Part shown: positions 1-10,256 of the stretch, in pieces
How the letters are laid out: the number at the start of each line of letters is the position of its first letter
Numbering within the stretch: position 1 is the stretch's first letter
From: Bacillus kwashiorkori
Lineage (GTDB): Bacteria > Bacillota > Bacilli > Bacillales > Caldibacillaceae
Reading direction: 5' to 3'
DNA length: 64,000 nucleotides
Assembly (NCBI RefSeq): GCF_001375515.1
Contig: NZ_CTDX01000016.1
Coordinates: 310,001-374,000 of the forward strand
The notes under the pieces: model-generated
What the model was told of the DNA's origin: nothing
What the model saw: only the letters and a program-made list of their open reading frames with translations
Database searches by the model: none
Made by a program: the position numbers and the translations under genes

Positions 1-629
<629 letters not shown>

Positions 630-659
630 TTTAGGTGCTTTACTAAGGAGTGAAATAGG

Positions 660-3044
660 GTGACACTAGCGGAGGAAAAGTTTATTAAAGGTCGGCTAAT
701 TGTAACTATTTTCCATAACGAAACTAATTTATATTCAGTCCTAAAAATTCGTGTAGAAGAAACGAGTGAACCATATGAGGAAAAGGAAGCAGTAGTCACT
801 GGTTATTTTCCTCGAATACACGAAGAAGAAAGCTATATTTTTTATGGGAAATTTCAAGAGCATCCTCGTTATGGTGTCCAATTTCATTCCACCCATTTTC
901 AAAAGGAGTTGCCTAAATCAAAGCAAGGATTAATCCATTACTTATCGAGTGAATTATTTAAAGGTATCGGTAAAAAAACAGCCGAAACGATAGTAGAAAC
1001 ATTAGGAGAAAATGCGATTTCAAAAATTCTTGAGCAACCATCGATTCTTGCTACGATCCCGAAATTAACTGCTGAGCGAGCGGAACAATTATATAAAACA
1101 TTACTAGAAAATCAAGGATTAGAAAAAATTTTAATTTCCTTAAATCATTATGGATTTGGGCCGCAATTATCGATGCGGATTTACCAAATATATAAAGAAC
1201 AAACGTTAACGATTATAGAAAGCAATCCTTACAAACTAGTAGAAGATGTTGAAGGAATTGGTTTTGGCCGTGCTGATGAATTAGGTGCCAAATTAAATAT
1301 TAAAGGAAACCATCCGGATCGGATCAAAGCTGGTTGTCTATACACGCTACAAACGGTTTGTTTATCTGATGGACATTGTTATTTAGCTCGAAATGAACTT
1401 ATCTCCGCTGTAAAAAATTTGTTGGAAGCTAATCAGCCAGTGGAAATTTTACATGAAACAGTCGATTATGAGCTATTAAAGTTAGAAGAAGAAGGAAAAA
1501 TAATAACCGAAGACGATCGAATCTATATACCTTCTATTTATTTTTCTGAAAAAGGGTTAGTTAAAAATATTAAACGAATTCTTGCGCAGACAGAATATGA
1601 AAACCAATTCCCAGAATCGGAATTTTTACTAGCGTTAGGCAATTTAGAAGATCGTTTGCAAATTCAATATGCACTTACGCAAAAAGAAGCAATTCAAACG
1701 GCATTAATGTCCCCGATGTTAATTTTAACCGGGGGACCAGGTACTGGAAAAACGACAGTAATTAAAGGAATTGTTGAATTATATAGTGAACTGCATGGCT
1801 GCTCACTGAATCCGAAAGACTATAAAAAAGAAGATGTGTTTCCTTTTTTATTAGCAGCACCAACTGGACGAGCAGCAAAAAGGATGACTGAATCAACGGG
1901 TCTCCCAGCTGTTACTATTCATCGATTGCTCGGTTGGAATGGATCAGAAACTTTTGATCACGATGAAGATAACCCAATTGAAGGGAAAATTTTAATAGTT
2001 GATGAGATGTCCATGGTTGACATTTGGCTAGCCCATAATTTATTTAAAGCAATCCCAGATCAAATGCAAGTAATATTAGTTGGGGATGAAGACCAATTGC
2101 CATCTGTCGGACCAGGACAAGTTTTGAAAGATTTACTAATGAGTGAAAAAGTTCCTACTATCCGTTTAAATGAAATATATCGGCAAGCGAGCGGCTCATC
2201 GATTATCGATTTAGCTCACTCGATAAAAAATGGCATCGTTCCAATTGACTTGACAGCCCAACAGAAAGACCGCTCTTTTATCGCTTGTAATTCCAATCAA
2301 ATAGGTGAGGTAATTAAACAAATCATTACGAAAGCGATAAATAAAGGTTATACACCAAAAGATATTCAAGTGTTAGCTCCGATGTATCGTGGACCAGCTG
2401 GGATTGACTATTTAAATCAACTGCTACAAGAAATATTAAATAGTAATGAAAGTAATAAAAAGAGGGAAATCAAGTTCGGCGATATAGTTTATCGGGTTGG
2501 TGATAAAGTGTTACAGCTTATTAATCAGCCTGAAAAAAATATTTTTAATGGGGATATAGGGGAAGTTGTAGCAATATTATATGCAAAAGAAAATGAAGAT
2601 AAACAAGATCAACTTATTGTTAATTTTGAAGGGAATGAAGTAACTTATTTACGACAAGATTTAAATCAAATTACCCTTGCATACTGTTGTAGTATTCATA
2701 AAGCACAAGGAAGCGAATTCCCTGTCGTGTTACTTCCTGTCGTAAAAGGATATTATCGAATGTTGCGGCGGAATTTATTTTATACTGCAGTAACACGAAG
2801 TAAGCAAATATTAATTATTTGCGGTGAAGCAGATGCATTTAAAATGGCTGTAAATCGCACCGATGATAACCAGCGCAATACGACATTGACACCAAGGTTA
2901 CTGGAAACGTTAAAAACAAATTCCTTTCACTATTCTAGTGAGGAGCCTCAAAGTTTATCCATTGAAGAAAAATTAATGAATGCTGATCCAATGATTGGCA
3001 TGGAAAATATTACACCATACGATTTTCTTGAAAAATCAAGTTAA
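660..3044 (+). CDS. recD2: ATP-dependent RecD2 (RecD-like) DNA helicase
   Basis: RecD2 (YrrC) is a 5'-3' DNA helicase acting in replication-fork maintenance and DNA repair, independent of AddAB/RecBCD. The 794-residue product matches the family length. In order: an N-terminal OB-like region, a helix-hairpin-helix zone around residues 95-215 (including GIGKKTAET), Walker A GGPGTGKTT near 355-363, Walker B LIVDEMSMVD near 445, and the C-terminal helicase motif HKAQGSEF near 680. The GTG start at 660 has AAGGAG nine bases upstream (645-650). It is probably co-transcribed with mnmA and ends at its own terminator. Confidence 0.96.
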   Translation: MTLAEEKFIKGRLIVTIFHNETNLYSVLKIRVEETSEPYEEKEAVVTGYFPRIHEEESYIFYGKFQEHPRYGVQFHSTHFQKELPKSKQGLIHYLSSELFKGIGKKTAETIVETLGENAISKILEQPSILATIPKLTAERAEQLYKTLLENQGLEKILISLNHYGFGPQLSMRIYQIYKEQTLTIIESNPYKLVEDVEGIGFGRADELGAKLNIKGNHPDRIKAGCLYTLQTVCLSDGHCYLARNELISAVKNLLEANQPVEILHETVDYELLKLEEEGKIITEDDRIYIPSIYFSEKGLVKNIKRILAQTEYENQFPESEFLLALGNLEDRLQIQYALTQKEAIQTALMSPMLILTGGPGTGKTTVIKGIVELYSELHGCSLNPKDYKKEDVFPFLLAAPTGRAAKRMTESTGLPAVTIHRLLGWNGSETFDHDEDNPIEGKILIVDEMSMVDIWLAHNLFKAIPDQMQVILVGDEDQLPSVGPGQVLKDLLMSEKVPTIRLNEIYRQASGSSIIDLAHSIKNGIVPIDLTAQQKDRSFIACNSNQIGEVIKQIITKAINKGYTPKDIQVLAPMYRGPAGIDYLNQLLQEILNSNESNKKREIKFGDIVYRVGDKVLQLINQPEKNIFNGDIGEVVAILYAKENEDKQDQLIVNFEGNEVTYLRQDLNQITLAYCCSIHKAQGSEFPVVLLPVVKGYYRMLRRNLFYTAVTRSKQILIICGEADAFKMAVNRTDDNQRNTTLTPRLLETLKTNSFHYSSEEPQSLSIEEKLMNADPMIGMENITPYDFLEKSS

Positions 3045-3077
3045 CGGGTTTGTCCACAAAAGGAAAACCCGTTTTTA
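3043..3077 (+). terminator. Intrinsic terminator after recD2
   Basis: AACGGGTTT at 3043-3051 pairs with AAACCCGTT at 3065-3073 and is followed by a T-rich run. It overlaps the recD2 stop codon and closes the mnmA-recD2 unit. Confidence 0.8.
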
Positions 3078-3211
3078 TTTGTGAAACAATTTTTTAAGGT
3101 TTATTATATTGGCAATTTGGACACAATTTTTAATGGTATAAGACTTATTCGGAACAATTGATTTATTGCAAAATATACTAAAACGAGATTTCTATTAAAG
3201 AGGTGTTTCCA

Positions 3212-3406
3212 TTGATTTTTTCTTGTCCTAATTGCCAGAGTAAAGATATTGGAAAAATAGGTATAAATCAATACTATTGTTGGAACTGTTATATTGAATT
3301 ATCTATTCAAAAAGGTATCATTCATACTCATCAAGTGGAAGAGGACGGTTCATTATCTTCTTTAGATGATTTATTTGCTGAAGAATCAAGACGTATTAAT
3401 GCATAA
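3212..3406 (+). CDS. Small zinc-ribbon protein, function unknown
   Basis: A 64-residue protein with two CxxC knuckles (CPNC near residues 5-8 and CWNC near 23-26), the pattern of a rubredoxin-like zinc ribbon, followed by an acidic tail. I take TTG at 3212 as the start because AAGAGGTG at 3198-3205 lies about six bases before it; a GTG at 3203 is in frame but sits inside that ribosome site. No membrane segment or enzyme motif is visible. It lies between recD2 and the AI-2E family permease and may be co-transcribed with the latter. Short zinc-ribbon genes occur at this place in related Bacillaceae. I cannot assign a function. Confidence 0.75.
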   Translation: MIFSCPNCQSKDIGKIGINQYYCWNCYIELSIQKGIIHTHQVEEDGSLSSLDDLFAEESRRINA

Positions 3407-3460
3407 GCGAAAGAATATATGGATCTATGGATTGGCAAACTAATAGGAGGAGGTTTGCCA

Positions 3461-4528
3461 ATGGATATTAAAGTAAAATGGTTTTACAGATTAGGATTTT
3501 TATTATTACTATTTATTGTTTTGTTTATTTTTTTTAAGTTGCAACCGTATTGGCAACCAATCTTACATATACTATTATCAGCCATTTTTCCGTTTGTAAT
3601 TGCGGCCTTTATTACCTACTTACTTCAGCCACTTGTAAGAGGTTTACACAAAAATGGTCTGCCAAAATGGTTATCAGTACTAATTATTTATTTGCTTTTT
3701 TTTGGCGGGGTCGGGTTCTTAATATATAAAGGCATACCGATATTTATAAACCAGCTGAATGATTTATCAAAGAATACCCCGTTATTAATCAACCAATATG
3801 AAAATTGGGCGGTTTGGATTGAAAATAAGACAAACAATTGGCCAATTGGAATTCAAGAGCAAATTGAACATGGATTTGAAGCGATAAATAACGGGATAGA
3901 ACGTTTCGCAGAGAAGACGTTAAAATTTGTTTTTGCCGTTTTTAATTCCTTATTTATTATCATTTTAATACCTTTTATTGCCTTTTATATGATAAAAGAT
4001 AGTGACTATTTAGCGGATTTTTTTTGGTATATTGTGCCAAATAAATGGCGTAATGAAACAAGACGATTTATTGAAAATGTTAACGAGTCATTAGGAAATT
4101 ATATTCGCGGACAGCTAATGGTATGCGGCCTTATTGGTGTTGTTTCCAGTGTGTTATTTTGGCTAATAGATTTAAAATATCCATTATTATTAGGTTTTAT
4201 TGTCGGAGCTACGAATGTAATTCCCTATTTTGGCCCAATTATTGGTGCGATACCAGCTGTAATTATTGCAGCAACGACATCAGTAAAATTAGTGATTTTT
4301 GTAATTATCATTATTTTTGTGTTGCAATTTATAGAAGGGAATATTTTATCTCCGTTAATTGTCGGAAAAAGCTTGAAAATGCATCCACTACTAATTATGT
4401 TTTCTATTCTACTAGGCGGAGAAGTTGGTGGTGTCATTGGTTTAATAGTGGCAGTTCCCATTGTAGCGATTATAAAAACAGCTATTTTACAGTACTATAA
4501 AGTTTTTCCAGCAAGAACGGAAAATTAA
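3461..4528 (+). CDS. yrrI: AI-2E family transporter (YrrI-like membrane protein)
   Basis: A 355-residue polytopic membrane protein of the AI-2E transporter family (PF01594). It has an N-terminal pair of hydrophobic helices, a soluble stretch near residues 90-150, and a C-terminal hydrophobic block with the conserved glycine/proline segments GATNVIPYFGP (near 247) and IEGNILSPLIVG (near 295). Substrates of most members are unknown; some are Na+/H+ antiporters and a few export AI-2. The start at 3461 follows AGGAGGAGG at 3446-3454; an earlier in-frame ATG at 3419 has no such site. It lies upstream of alaS, as yrrI does in B. subtilis. Specific transport function is not shown by the sequence. 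Confidence 0.88.
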   Translation: MDIKVKWFYRLGFLLLLFIVLFIFFKLQPYWQPILHILLSAIFPFVIAAFITYLLQPLVRGLHKNGLPKWLSVLIIYLLFFGGVGFLIYKGIPIFINQLNDLSKNTPLLINQYENWAVWIENKTNNWPIGIQEQIEHGFEAINNGIERFAEKTLKFVFAVFNSLFIIILIPFIAFYMIKDSDYLADFFWYIVPNKWRNETRRFIENVNESLGNYIRGQLMVCGLIGVVSSVLFWLIDLKYPLLLGFIVGATNVIPYFGPIIGAIPAVIIAATTSVKLVIFVIIIIFVLQFIEGNILSPLIVGKSLKMHPLLIMFSILLGGEVGGVIGLIVAVPIVAIIKTAILQYYKVFPARTEN

Positions 4529-4552
4529 CTAGAAATTACCGAAAAACCTTAT

Positions 4553-4581
4553 TTGACAAAATAACGAAAGATGAATATAAT
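4553..4581 (+). promoter_or_regulatory. Sigma-A promoter of the alaS T-box transcript
   Basis: TTGACA at 4553-4558, a 17-base spacer and TATAAT at 4576-4581: a perfect consensus vegetative promoter just upstream of the T-box leader. Confidence 0.85.
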
Positions 4582-4589
4582 CCATTTAT

Positions 4590-4866
4590 ATATGGTTAAA
4601 AACGTCGAAGGAAAAGAGTATGTCATAGTCCATCTATCATGCTTGGCATGTCAGAGAGGAATTTCCGTGGCTGAGAGAAATTCTAGATGAAGGATGACAG
4701 AAGGCTAGTCTGGAGTGCAGTTAAACCCTGCCGTTCTGCCGCGTTAAGGCGAATAAGCGATGAAAGTGAATTAGTGGTTATGGCTCTTGTCATAAACACT
4801 TTCATAATCAGGGTGGTACCACGGGTAACTCCTCGTCCCTGCTTAGGGAAGAGGGGTTTTTTTATT
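4590..4866 (+). promoter_or_regulatory. T-box leader (tRNA-Ala sensing) of alaS
   Basis: The T-box core AGGGTGGTACCACGG is at 4810-4824, followed by a terminator hairpin CCTCgtCCCT/AGGGaaGAGG (4831-4854) and a T run. Stem I has the loop-E element AGTA (4617-4620) and a TGTCAT/ATGACA helix; the 3' side of the specifier loop reads GAAGGCTA at 4700-4707. The alanine codon GCT at 4704-4706 is the likely specifier. A GGC (Gly) reading is offset by one base, but GCT keeps the same distance to the lower stem as the GGC specifier in the glyQ leader at 63148. Uncharged tRNA-Ala should stabilise the antiterminator and allow alaS expression. Confidence 0.9.
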
Positions 4867-5000
4867 TGTTGAGAATTTTTGTTTTCTTCAAAAGGGTAGG
4901 CCACTTTACTTGGACTGGGGCGACATTGCACAACTAGAACTTGCGCGACAACTTCTTTTATCGGAAAGGCTATGTTATTGTTTATTGAGATTTTTAGGCA

Positions 5001-5052
5001 GTTGTTGATTGTAGTGTAAGGCGGCGACTACGACGGGAACAGCCGAGCCGAA
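5001..5052. repeat. Decayed fragment of a common Bacillaceae intergenic repeat
   Basis: This stretch contains TTGTTGATTG, AAGGCGGCGACT and GGGAACAGC in the order typical of a GC-rich dispersed intergenic repeat that I recall from many Bacillus-group genomes, with several substitutions and no 3' half. It is richer in G+C than its surroundings. The rest of the gap between the T-box terminator and alaS (4867-5000 and 5053-5118) shows no gene. Confidence 0.5.
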
Positions 5053-5118
5053 TTTTCAGGGTAGCCATCGCAAAAGTAATGTGACTTAACTAAAATTACA
5101 GAAATTGGAGGTAATTGC

Positions 5119-7749
5119 ATGAAATCATTAACAGGCGCGGAAATACGCCGTATGTTTTTACAGTTTTTTGAAGAAAAAGGCCATAAAGTTGAACCTAGCG
5201 CATCGTTAATTCCTCATGAAGATCCAACATTACTATGGATTAACAGCGGAGTAGCAACGTTAAAAAAATATTTTGATGGAACGATAAAACCAGATAACCC
5301 AAGAATAACTAATGCACAAAAGTCGATTCGGACAAATGATATTGAAAATGTTGGTTTTACTCCGAGACACCATACGTTCTTTGAAATGTTAGGTAATTTT
5401 TCCATCGGAGATTACTTTAAAGAAGAAGCAATTGCTTGGGCTTGGGAATTTTTAACTGACCCAAAATGGATCGGTTTTGATAAAGAGAAACTATCGGTAA
5501 CAATTCATCCAGAAGATGATGAAGCATATGAAATTTGGTCAAAAAAAATCGGTGTCCCTGAAGAACGAATTATTCGGCTAGAAGGAAACTTTTGGGATAT
5601 TGGAGAAGGTCCAAGTGGCCCAAACTCGGAAATTTTTTATGATCGTGGCTCCGAATATGGAGATGACCCAAATGATCCTGAAGCTTATCCTGGAGGAGAG
5701 AATGACCGCTATTTAGAAGTATGGAACTTAGTTTTTTCTCAATTTAATCATAATCCAGACGGTACATATACACCTCTGCCAAAGAAAAACATTGATACAG
5801 GTATGGGTTTAGAAAGAATGGCTTCGATTATTCAAGAAGTGCCAACTAATTTTGATACTGATTTGTTCATGCCAATCATTCAAGCGACAGAGAAAATTTC
5901 TGGTGAGAAATATCGAGAAGATCAGAAAAAAGATATTGCTTTCCGCGTCATCGCTGACCATATTCGAACAGTTGCCTTTGCTATTAGTGATGGTGCTTTA
6001 CCTTCGAATGAAGGAAGGGGTTACGTATTACGGAGATTACTAAGAAGAGCTGTTCGATTTGCAAAAACAATTCAAATCAATCGTCCGTTTATGTATGAAT
6101 TAGTTCCAACTGTTGGGAAAATAATGGTTGATTACTATCCGGAAGTAAATAACAAATCAGATTTTATTCAAAAAGTTATTAAGACAGAGGAAGAAAGATT
6201 TCATGAAACGTTAAATGACGGATTAGAAATTTTAGCAACGGTGATTAAAAATGCAAAAGCTGCTGGTAGTAATATGATTCCAGGAATAGATGCATTTCGT
6301 CTCTATGATACGTATGGCTTCCCAGTTGAGTTGACAGATGAATATGCCAAAGATGAGGGAATGGAAATAGATTATGTTGGCTTCGAAAAAGAAATGGAAG
6401 AGCAACGGGATAGGGCCCGAAAAGCTCGACAAGATACGGACTCCATGCATATTCAAAGTGGCGTTTTAGGTGATTTAACAATTGATAGCGAATTTATTGG
6501 ATATGAAATGTTAGAATGTGATACACAAGTTGCAGCTATTGTAAAAGCTGGACAACTAGTGGGAGAAGCTCAAGCGGGTGAAGAAGTAGATGTAATCTTT
6601 TCTAAAACTCCTTTTTACGCTGAGAGTGGAGGCCAAATTGCAGATGTTGGCTATATAAGCTCTTTAGACGTGAAAGCAGTTGTAAAAGATGTACAAAAAG
6701 CACCACATGGGCAAAATTTACATCGAGTGTTGATTGAATCAGGTAATCTGAAACAAAATCAACAAGTCCGATTGCAAGTAGATAAAAATAATCGACAACA
6801 GATTACAAAAAATCACACAGCAACCCATTTACTTCACCAAGCTTTAAAAGATGTTTTAGGAGAACATGTGAACCAAGCTGGATCATTAGTTGAAGCAGAA
6901 AGATTACGCTTTGATTTTTCTCATTTCGGTCAAATTACTGATGAAGAGTTAGATAAAATTGAAACAATTGTAAATCAGAAAATAATGGCTGGACTTCTAG
7001 TCGAAACATCATACTCTGGAATTAATGAAGCAAAAGCGATGGGAGCAATGGCTTTATTTGGGGAAAAATATGGCGATGTCGTTCGAGTAGTGAAAGTTGG
7101 CGATTACTCCTTGGAACTTTGTGGAGGTTGTCATGTGCCAAATTCAGCTGTAATAGGTTTGTTTAAAATTGTGTCAGAAAGCGGCATTGGAGCAGGTACG
7201 AGAAGGATAGAGGCAGTTACAGGTGAAAACGCGTATCATTTTATCAATGATCAAATTCAAGTTTTAAAAACAAGTGCCAAATTATTGAAAACAAAACCGT
7301 TGGATGTACCAACTAAAATTTCTCAACTTCACCAAGAGGTAAAAGAGTTGCAAAAGCAAAATGAATCATTAACAGCAAAACTAAGTAATTTAGAAGCTGG
7401 GAACTTAATTGATGACGTCCAAGAAGTTGCAGGGGTGAAATTTTTAGCAAAGCAAGTTCAAGCGAAAGATGTCACTCAATTACGGACAATTCTTGATGAT
7501 TTGAAACAAAAAATTGGTTCAGGTATTATCGTCCTCGGTTCTGTTAATGATGATAAGGTTCAACTAATTGTCGGTGTAACAAAAGATTTAACAAATAAAT
7601 ATCATGCAGGAAAATTAATTAAAGAAATCGCTGGAATATGCGGTGGCGGTGGTGGAGGTCGTCCAGATATGGCTCAAGCTGGTGGGAAAGACCCTGAAAA
7701 ATTAACCGACGCCTTAAACTTTGTTAAAGAATGGATAAAACAGTTTTAA
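5119..7749 (+). CDS. alaS: Alanyl-tRNA synthetase
   Basis: Class II aminoacyl-tRNA synthetase charging tRNA-Ala in the cytoplasm; 876 residues, the usual size. N-terminal catalytic core with [13 protein letters not shown] (motif 2 region, near residue 75) and GMGLERM (near 228). The editing domain carries the zinc ligands in HTATHLLH (near 568) and CGGCH (near 668), which clear Ser/Gly mischarging. A coiled coil near 720-755 leads to the C-Ala/DHHA1 domain ending in a six-glycine run and [10 protein letters not shown]. The start follows GGAGG at 5108-5112. Controlled by the upstream T-box; yrzL follows after 74 bases. Confidence 0.98.
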   Translation: MKSLTGAEIRRMFLQFFEEKGHKVEPSASLIPHEDPTLLWINSGVATLKKYFDGTIKPDNPRITNAQKSIRTNDIENVGFTPRHHTFFEMLGNFSIGDYFKEEAIAWAWEFLTDPKWIGFDKEKLSVTIHPEDDEAYEIWSKKIGVPEERIIRLEGNFWDIGEGPSGPNSEIFYDRGSEYGDDPNDPEAYPGGENDRYLEVWNLVFSQFNHNPDGTYTPLPKKNIDTGMGLERMASIIQEVPTNFDTDLFMPIIQATEKISGEKYREDQKKDIAFRVIADHIRTVAFAISDGALPSNEGRGYVLRRLLRRAVRFAKTIQINRPFMYELVPTVGKIMVDYYPEVNNKSDFIQKVIKTEEERFHETLNDGLEILATVIKNAKAAGSNMIPGIDAFRLYDTYGFPVELTDEYAKDEGMEIDYVGFEKEMEEQRDRARKARQDTDSMHIQSGVLGDLTIDSEFIGYEMLECDTQVAAIVKAGQLVGEAQAGEEVDVIFSKTPFYAESGGQIADVGYISSLDVKAVVKDVQKAPHGQNLHRVLIESGNLKQNQQVRLQVDKNNRQQITKNHTATHLLHQALKDVLGEHVNQAGSLVEAERLRFDFSHFGQITDEELDKIETIVNQKIMAGLLVETSYSGINEAKAMGAMALFGEKYGDVVRVVKVGDYSLELCGGCHVPNSAVIGLFKIVSESGIGAGTRRIEAVTGENAYHFINDQIQVLKTSAKLLKTKPLDVPTKISQLHQEVKELQKQNESLTAKLSNLEAGNLIDDVQEVAGVKFLAKQVQAKDVTQLRTILDDLKQKIGSGIIVLGSVNDDKVQLIVGVTKDLTNKYHAGKLIKEIAGICGGGGGGRPDMAQAGGKDPEKLTDALNFVKEWIKQF

Positions 7750-7823
7750 TAGCTTGGCAACTAGTGTAGAATAGAATTATCAGTATTTGGAAGTGCGATG
7801 GACGAAAGTGAGGTGCCAGAATT

Positions 7824-8090
7824 ATGAGTTCACTTGATAAAACGATGCAATTTCATTTTCCAGAAGAACCATATAAGCACGAAGTTAAGGAAGTATTGTT
7901 TCAAGTTTTTTCTGCACTAGAGGAAAAAGGTTATAATCCGATAAATCAAATTGTCGGCTATTTACTATCCGGAGATCCTGCCTATATTCCGAGACATAAG
8001 GACGCCCGTAATATTATTCGGAAACTTGAAAGAGACGAAATAATTGAAGAGCTAGTAAAATTTTATTTACAGCAACGAGAGGATAAGTAA
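7824..8090 (+). CDS. yrzL: IreB/YrzL family protein (UPF0297)
   Basis: An 88-residue soluble protein with the family signature near the middle ([19 protein letters not shown] and HKDARN). In enterococci the relative IreB is a phosphorylation target of the IreK Ser/Thr kinase affecting cell-envelope stress resistance; whether that holds here is unknown. Start preceded by GAGGTG at 7810-7815. Its stop directly abuts the ruvX start, so the two are translationally coupled. The yrzL-ruvX-yrzB trio downstream of alaS is conserved in Bacillales. Confidence 0.93.
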   Translation: MSSLDKTMQFHFPEEPYKHEVKEVLFQVFSALEEKGYNPINQIVGYLLSGDPAYIPRHKDARNIIRKLERDEIIEELVKFYLQQREDK

Positions 8091-8507
8091 ATGCGGATTT
8101 TAGGTTTAGATGTCGGATCAAAAACTGTTGGAGTTGCAATCAGTGATGAATTCGGCTGGACAGCTCAAGGTATTGAAACGATATCCATTAATGAAGAGAA
8201 GAAAGAATATGGAATAAATAAATTGGCACAAATCGTCGAACAATATCATGTAGACAAATTTGTCGTTGGTCTCCCTAAAAATATGAATGGCACAATCGGT
8301 CCACGGGGAGAAGCAAGTAAATTTTATGCAAAACTATTGGAAGAAACCTTTTCATTACCAGTTGTTTTATGGGATGAGCGTTTAACGACGATGGCCGCTG
8401 AAAGGGTACTAATAGAAGCGGATATGAGCCGAAAAAAAAGGAAAAAAGTAATTGATAAAATGGCTGCAGTAATGATTTTACAAGGTTATTTAGATAGTAT
8501 GAAATAA
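8091..8507 (+). CDS. ruvX: YqgF/RuvX family RNase H-fold nuclease
   Basis: A 138-residue RNase H-like protein with the family motifs [12 protein letters not shown] (N-terminus), [11 protein letters not shown] (middle) and [11 protein letters not shown] (near residue 97), giving acidic residues for metal-dependent cleavage. Members are implicated in 16S rRNA 5'-end maturation and were also proposed as Holliday-junction resolvases. ATG follows the yrzL stop with no gap. B. subtilis name yrrK. Confidence 0.94.
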   Translation: MRILGLDVGSKTVGVAISDEFGWTAQGIETISINEEKKEYGINKLAQIVEQYHVDKFVVGLPKNMNGTIGPRGEASKFYAKLLEETFSLPVVLWDERLTTMAAERVLIEADMSRKKRKKVIDKMAAVMILQGYLDSMK

Positions 8508-8525
8508 ACTCAGGAGGAATGAATA

Positions 8526-8804
8526 ATGGAACATGGAGATAACCATATTACAGTAATTGATGAAGAAGGTAACGAACAGCTTTGTGAAATTTTATTTACA
8601 TTTGAATCAGAGGAGTTTGGAAAGTCATATGTTCTTTACTACCCTGTTGGTGCAGAAGAAGATGAGGATGGTCATATTGAAATTCATGCATCAAGTTTCA
8701 TTCCTGGTGAAGAAGAAGGCGATTTATTGCCAATTGAGACAGATGAAGAGTGGGTTTTAATCGAAGAAATGTTAGACACTTATATGGACTCGGAAGAAGA
8801 GTAA
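8526..8804 (+). CDS. yrzB: DUF1292 family protein YrzB
   Basis: A 92-residue, strongly acidic soluble protein of the DUF1292 family, rich in Glu/Asp, with the pattern [20 protein letters not shown] near the start and an acidic C-terminus (YMDSEEE). No enzymatic motif. It has AGGAGG at 8512-8517 before the ATG. Third gene of the yrzL-ruvX-yrzB set; function unknown. Confidence 0.92.
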   Translation: MEHGDNHITVIDEEGNEQLCEILFTFESEEFGKSYVLYYPVGAEEDEDGHIEIHASSFIPGEEEGDLLPIETDEEWVLIEEMLDTYMDSEEE

Positions 8805-8850
8805 TTTTAATAGAGAGCTGATGTTTTCTAACACACTGTAATACTGAATG

Positions 8851-8885
8851 AAAAAGGACTGTTTCTATAGGACAGCCCTTTTTTT
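8851..8885 (+). terminator. Intrinsic terminator after yrzB
   Basis: AAAAAGGACTGT pairs with ACAGCCCTTTTT with one mismatch around a short loop, and the 3' arm runs into T residues. It closes the alaS-yrzL-ruvX-yrzB unit. Confidence 0.75.
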
Positions 8886-8895
8886 ACGTAAAAAA

Positions 8896-8926
8896 TTGTT
8901 TTTTTTATATTATGTTATAGTATAAT
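8896..8926 (+). promoter_or_regulatory. Possible sigma-A promoter of mltG
   Basis: TTGTTT at 8896-8901 and TATAAT at 8921-8926 with a 19-base spacer, slightly long. The -10 box is perfect and sits directly after the yrzB terminator, so mltG probably has its own promoter. Confidence 0.5.
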
Positions 8927-8974
8927 GATTCAGAACGGAAAATTTGAATACTCTCTTATCTAAGGGGGAGAATG

Positions 8975-10093
8975 ATGGAAAAAGATAAAAAACTATCAAA
9001 GCAAGAAATTTTATTAGCGAAACAAAAAGAAGCAAAAATAGTTAGGAAGATCGTATTTCCGGTTAGTATCGTTTTATTTTTACTTTTTACTGGTATAGCA
9101 ACAGGAGGTTACTTATATATAACTTCCAGTTTAAAACCTTTAGACCCTTCTAATAAAGCCGACAAAGAAATCGAAATTCCGCTCGGATCTGGGATAACTT
9201 CCATTGCGAACATGCTAGAAAAACAAAAAATAATTAAAGATGCAAAAATCTTTAAATATTATGTAAAGTTTAAAAATGAATCCGGCTTTCAGGCAGGTAC
9301 GTATCAGTTAAGTCCTTCAATGACGTTTGATGAAATTATTGCCAATTTAAAGACTGGTAAAGTGTTAAAAGATGTAGCAATTAGAATACCAGTACCTGAA
9401 GGATTGTCTTTAAAGGAAATTAGCGCAATAATAGCTCGGGAAACTTCCTATTCGGTTAATGATGTCGATGCTTTGTTAGCTGATGCAAATTTTATAAAAG
9501 AATTAAAAGAACAGTATCCGACCATATTTACGGATGAAATTGATAATGAATTAATCAAGCATCGTTTGGAAGGCTATTTATTTCCAGCAACCTATACATT
9601 TACAGAAGAAAAACCAGATTTGAAAAAGATTATTAAATCAATGGTTGCAAAAACAGAATCGGTAATATTGAAATATTTACCTGATATGAAAAGTAAAGAA
9701 ATGACGGTGCATCAACTGTTAACACTCGCTTCATTAATTGAAGAAGAAGCTGCTGATGAGGAGAGTCGCAAAACAATCGCTAGTGTTTTTTACAACCGAA
9801 TGGATATAGGTATGCCATTACAAACAGATCCTTCTGTATTATATGCTATGCAAACCCATAAAGATCGACTTTATTTTAAAGACTATGAGTATGACGATCC
9901 ATATAATACGTATAAAAACTTAAATTTACCGCCTGGTCCGATTGCAAATGCAGGTGTTAGCTCTATTGAGGCAGCATTATATCCAATTAAAAGCGATTAT
10001 TTATATTTCTTAGCAACGAAAGAAGGAGAAACACTTTTCTCCAAAACTTTTAAAGAACATAATGAAAAGTATAATAAGTATATTGCTCAATAA
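8975..10093 (+). CDS. mltG: Endolytic murein transglycosylase MltG (YceG family)
   Basis: MltG cleaves nascent peptidoglycan strands at the outer face of the cytoplasmic membrane and sets glycan chain length. The protein of about 372 residues has a basic cytoplasmic N-terminus, one membrane helix near residues 27-50, a LysM-like domain, then the YceG domain with the catalytic glutamate region LASLIEEEA (near 249) and FYNRM...LQTDPSVLYA. Two ATGs (8972, 8975) follow the AGGGGGAG site at 8963-8970; spacing favours 8975. B. subtilis name yrrL. Confidence 0.94.
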   Translation: MEKDKKLSKQEILLAKQKEAKIVRKIVFPVSIVLFLLFTGIATGGYLYITSSLKPLDPSNKADKEIEIPLGSGITSIANMLEKQKIIKDAKIFKYYVKFKNESGFQAGTYQLSPSMTFDEIIANLKTGKVLKDVAIRIPVPEGLSLKEISAIIARETSYSVNDVDALLADANFIKELKEQYPTIFTDEIDNELIKHRLEGYLFPATYTFTEEKPDLKKIIKSMVAKTESVILKYLPDMKSKEMTVHQLLTLASLIEEEAADEESRKTIASVFYNRMDIGMPLQTDPSVLYAMQTHKDRLYFKDYEYDDPYNTYKNLNLPPGPIANAGVSSIEAALYPIKSDYLYFLATKEGETLFSKTFKEHNEKYNKYIAQ

Positions 10094-10175
10094 GGACAAT
10101 TATTTTATTATACTTATCGCTTTTTTATTTTATCTATGCTAAAATAGAAAAAGTATTTTTACCTGCTTCTAAAAA

Positions 10176-10222
10176 GCGTCATTCGTAGGAAAACCTTTGT
10201 TTTCTTATGATGACTCTTTTTT
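10176..10222 (+). terminator. Probable terminator between mltG and trmR
   Basis: GTCAT plus GTAGGAAAAC (10179-10194) pair with GTTTTCTTA plus TGATGAC (10199-10213), with small bulges, then TCTTTTTT. The remaining intergenic sequence shows nothing else. Confidence 0.65.
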
Positions 10223-10256
10223 GTTGTTATCTCGATTTGAAAGGGGATTTTATTAA

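Noticed and set aside
4123..4500. 125-codon open frame inside the AI-2E permease gene
   Set aside because: Shadow frame within a clear membrane-protein gene; Cys/Tyr/Ser-rich translation with no family pattern and no ribosome site.
4700..4707. Reading the alaS T-box specifier as GGC (glycine)
   Set aside because: The bases allow it, but the one-base shift to GCT matches alanine and keeps the distance to the lower stem seen in the glyQ leader.
4687..4872. 61-codon plus and 82-codon minus frames in the alaS leader
   Set aside because: They cover the T-box structure and have no ribosome sites.
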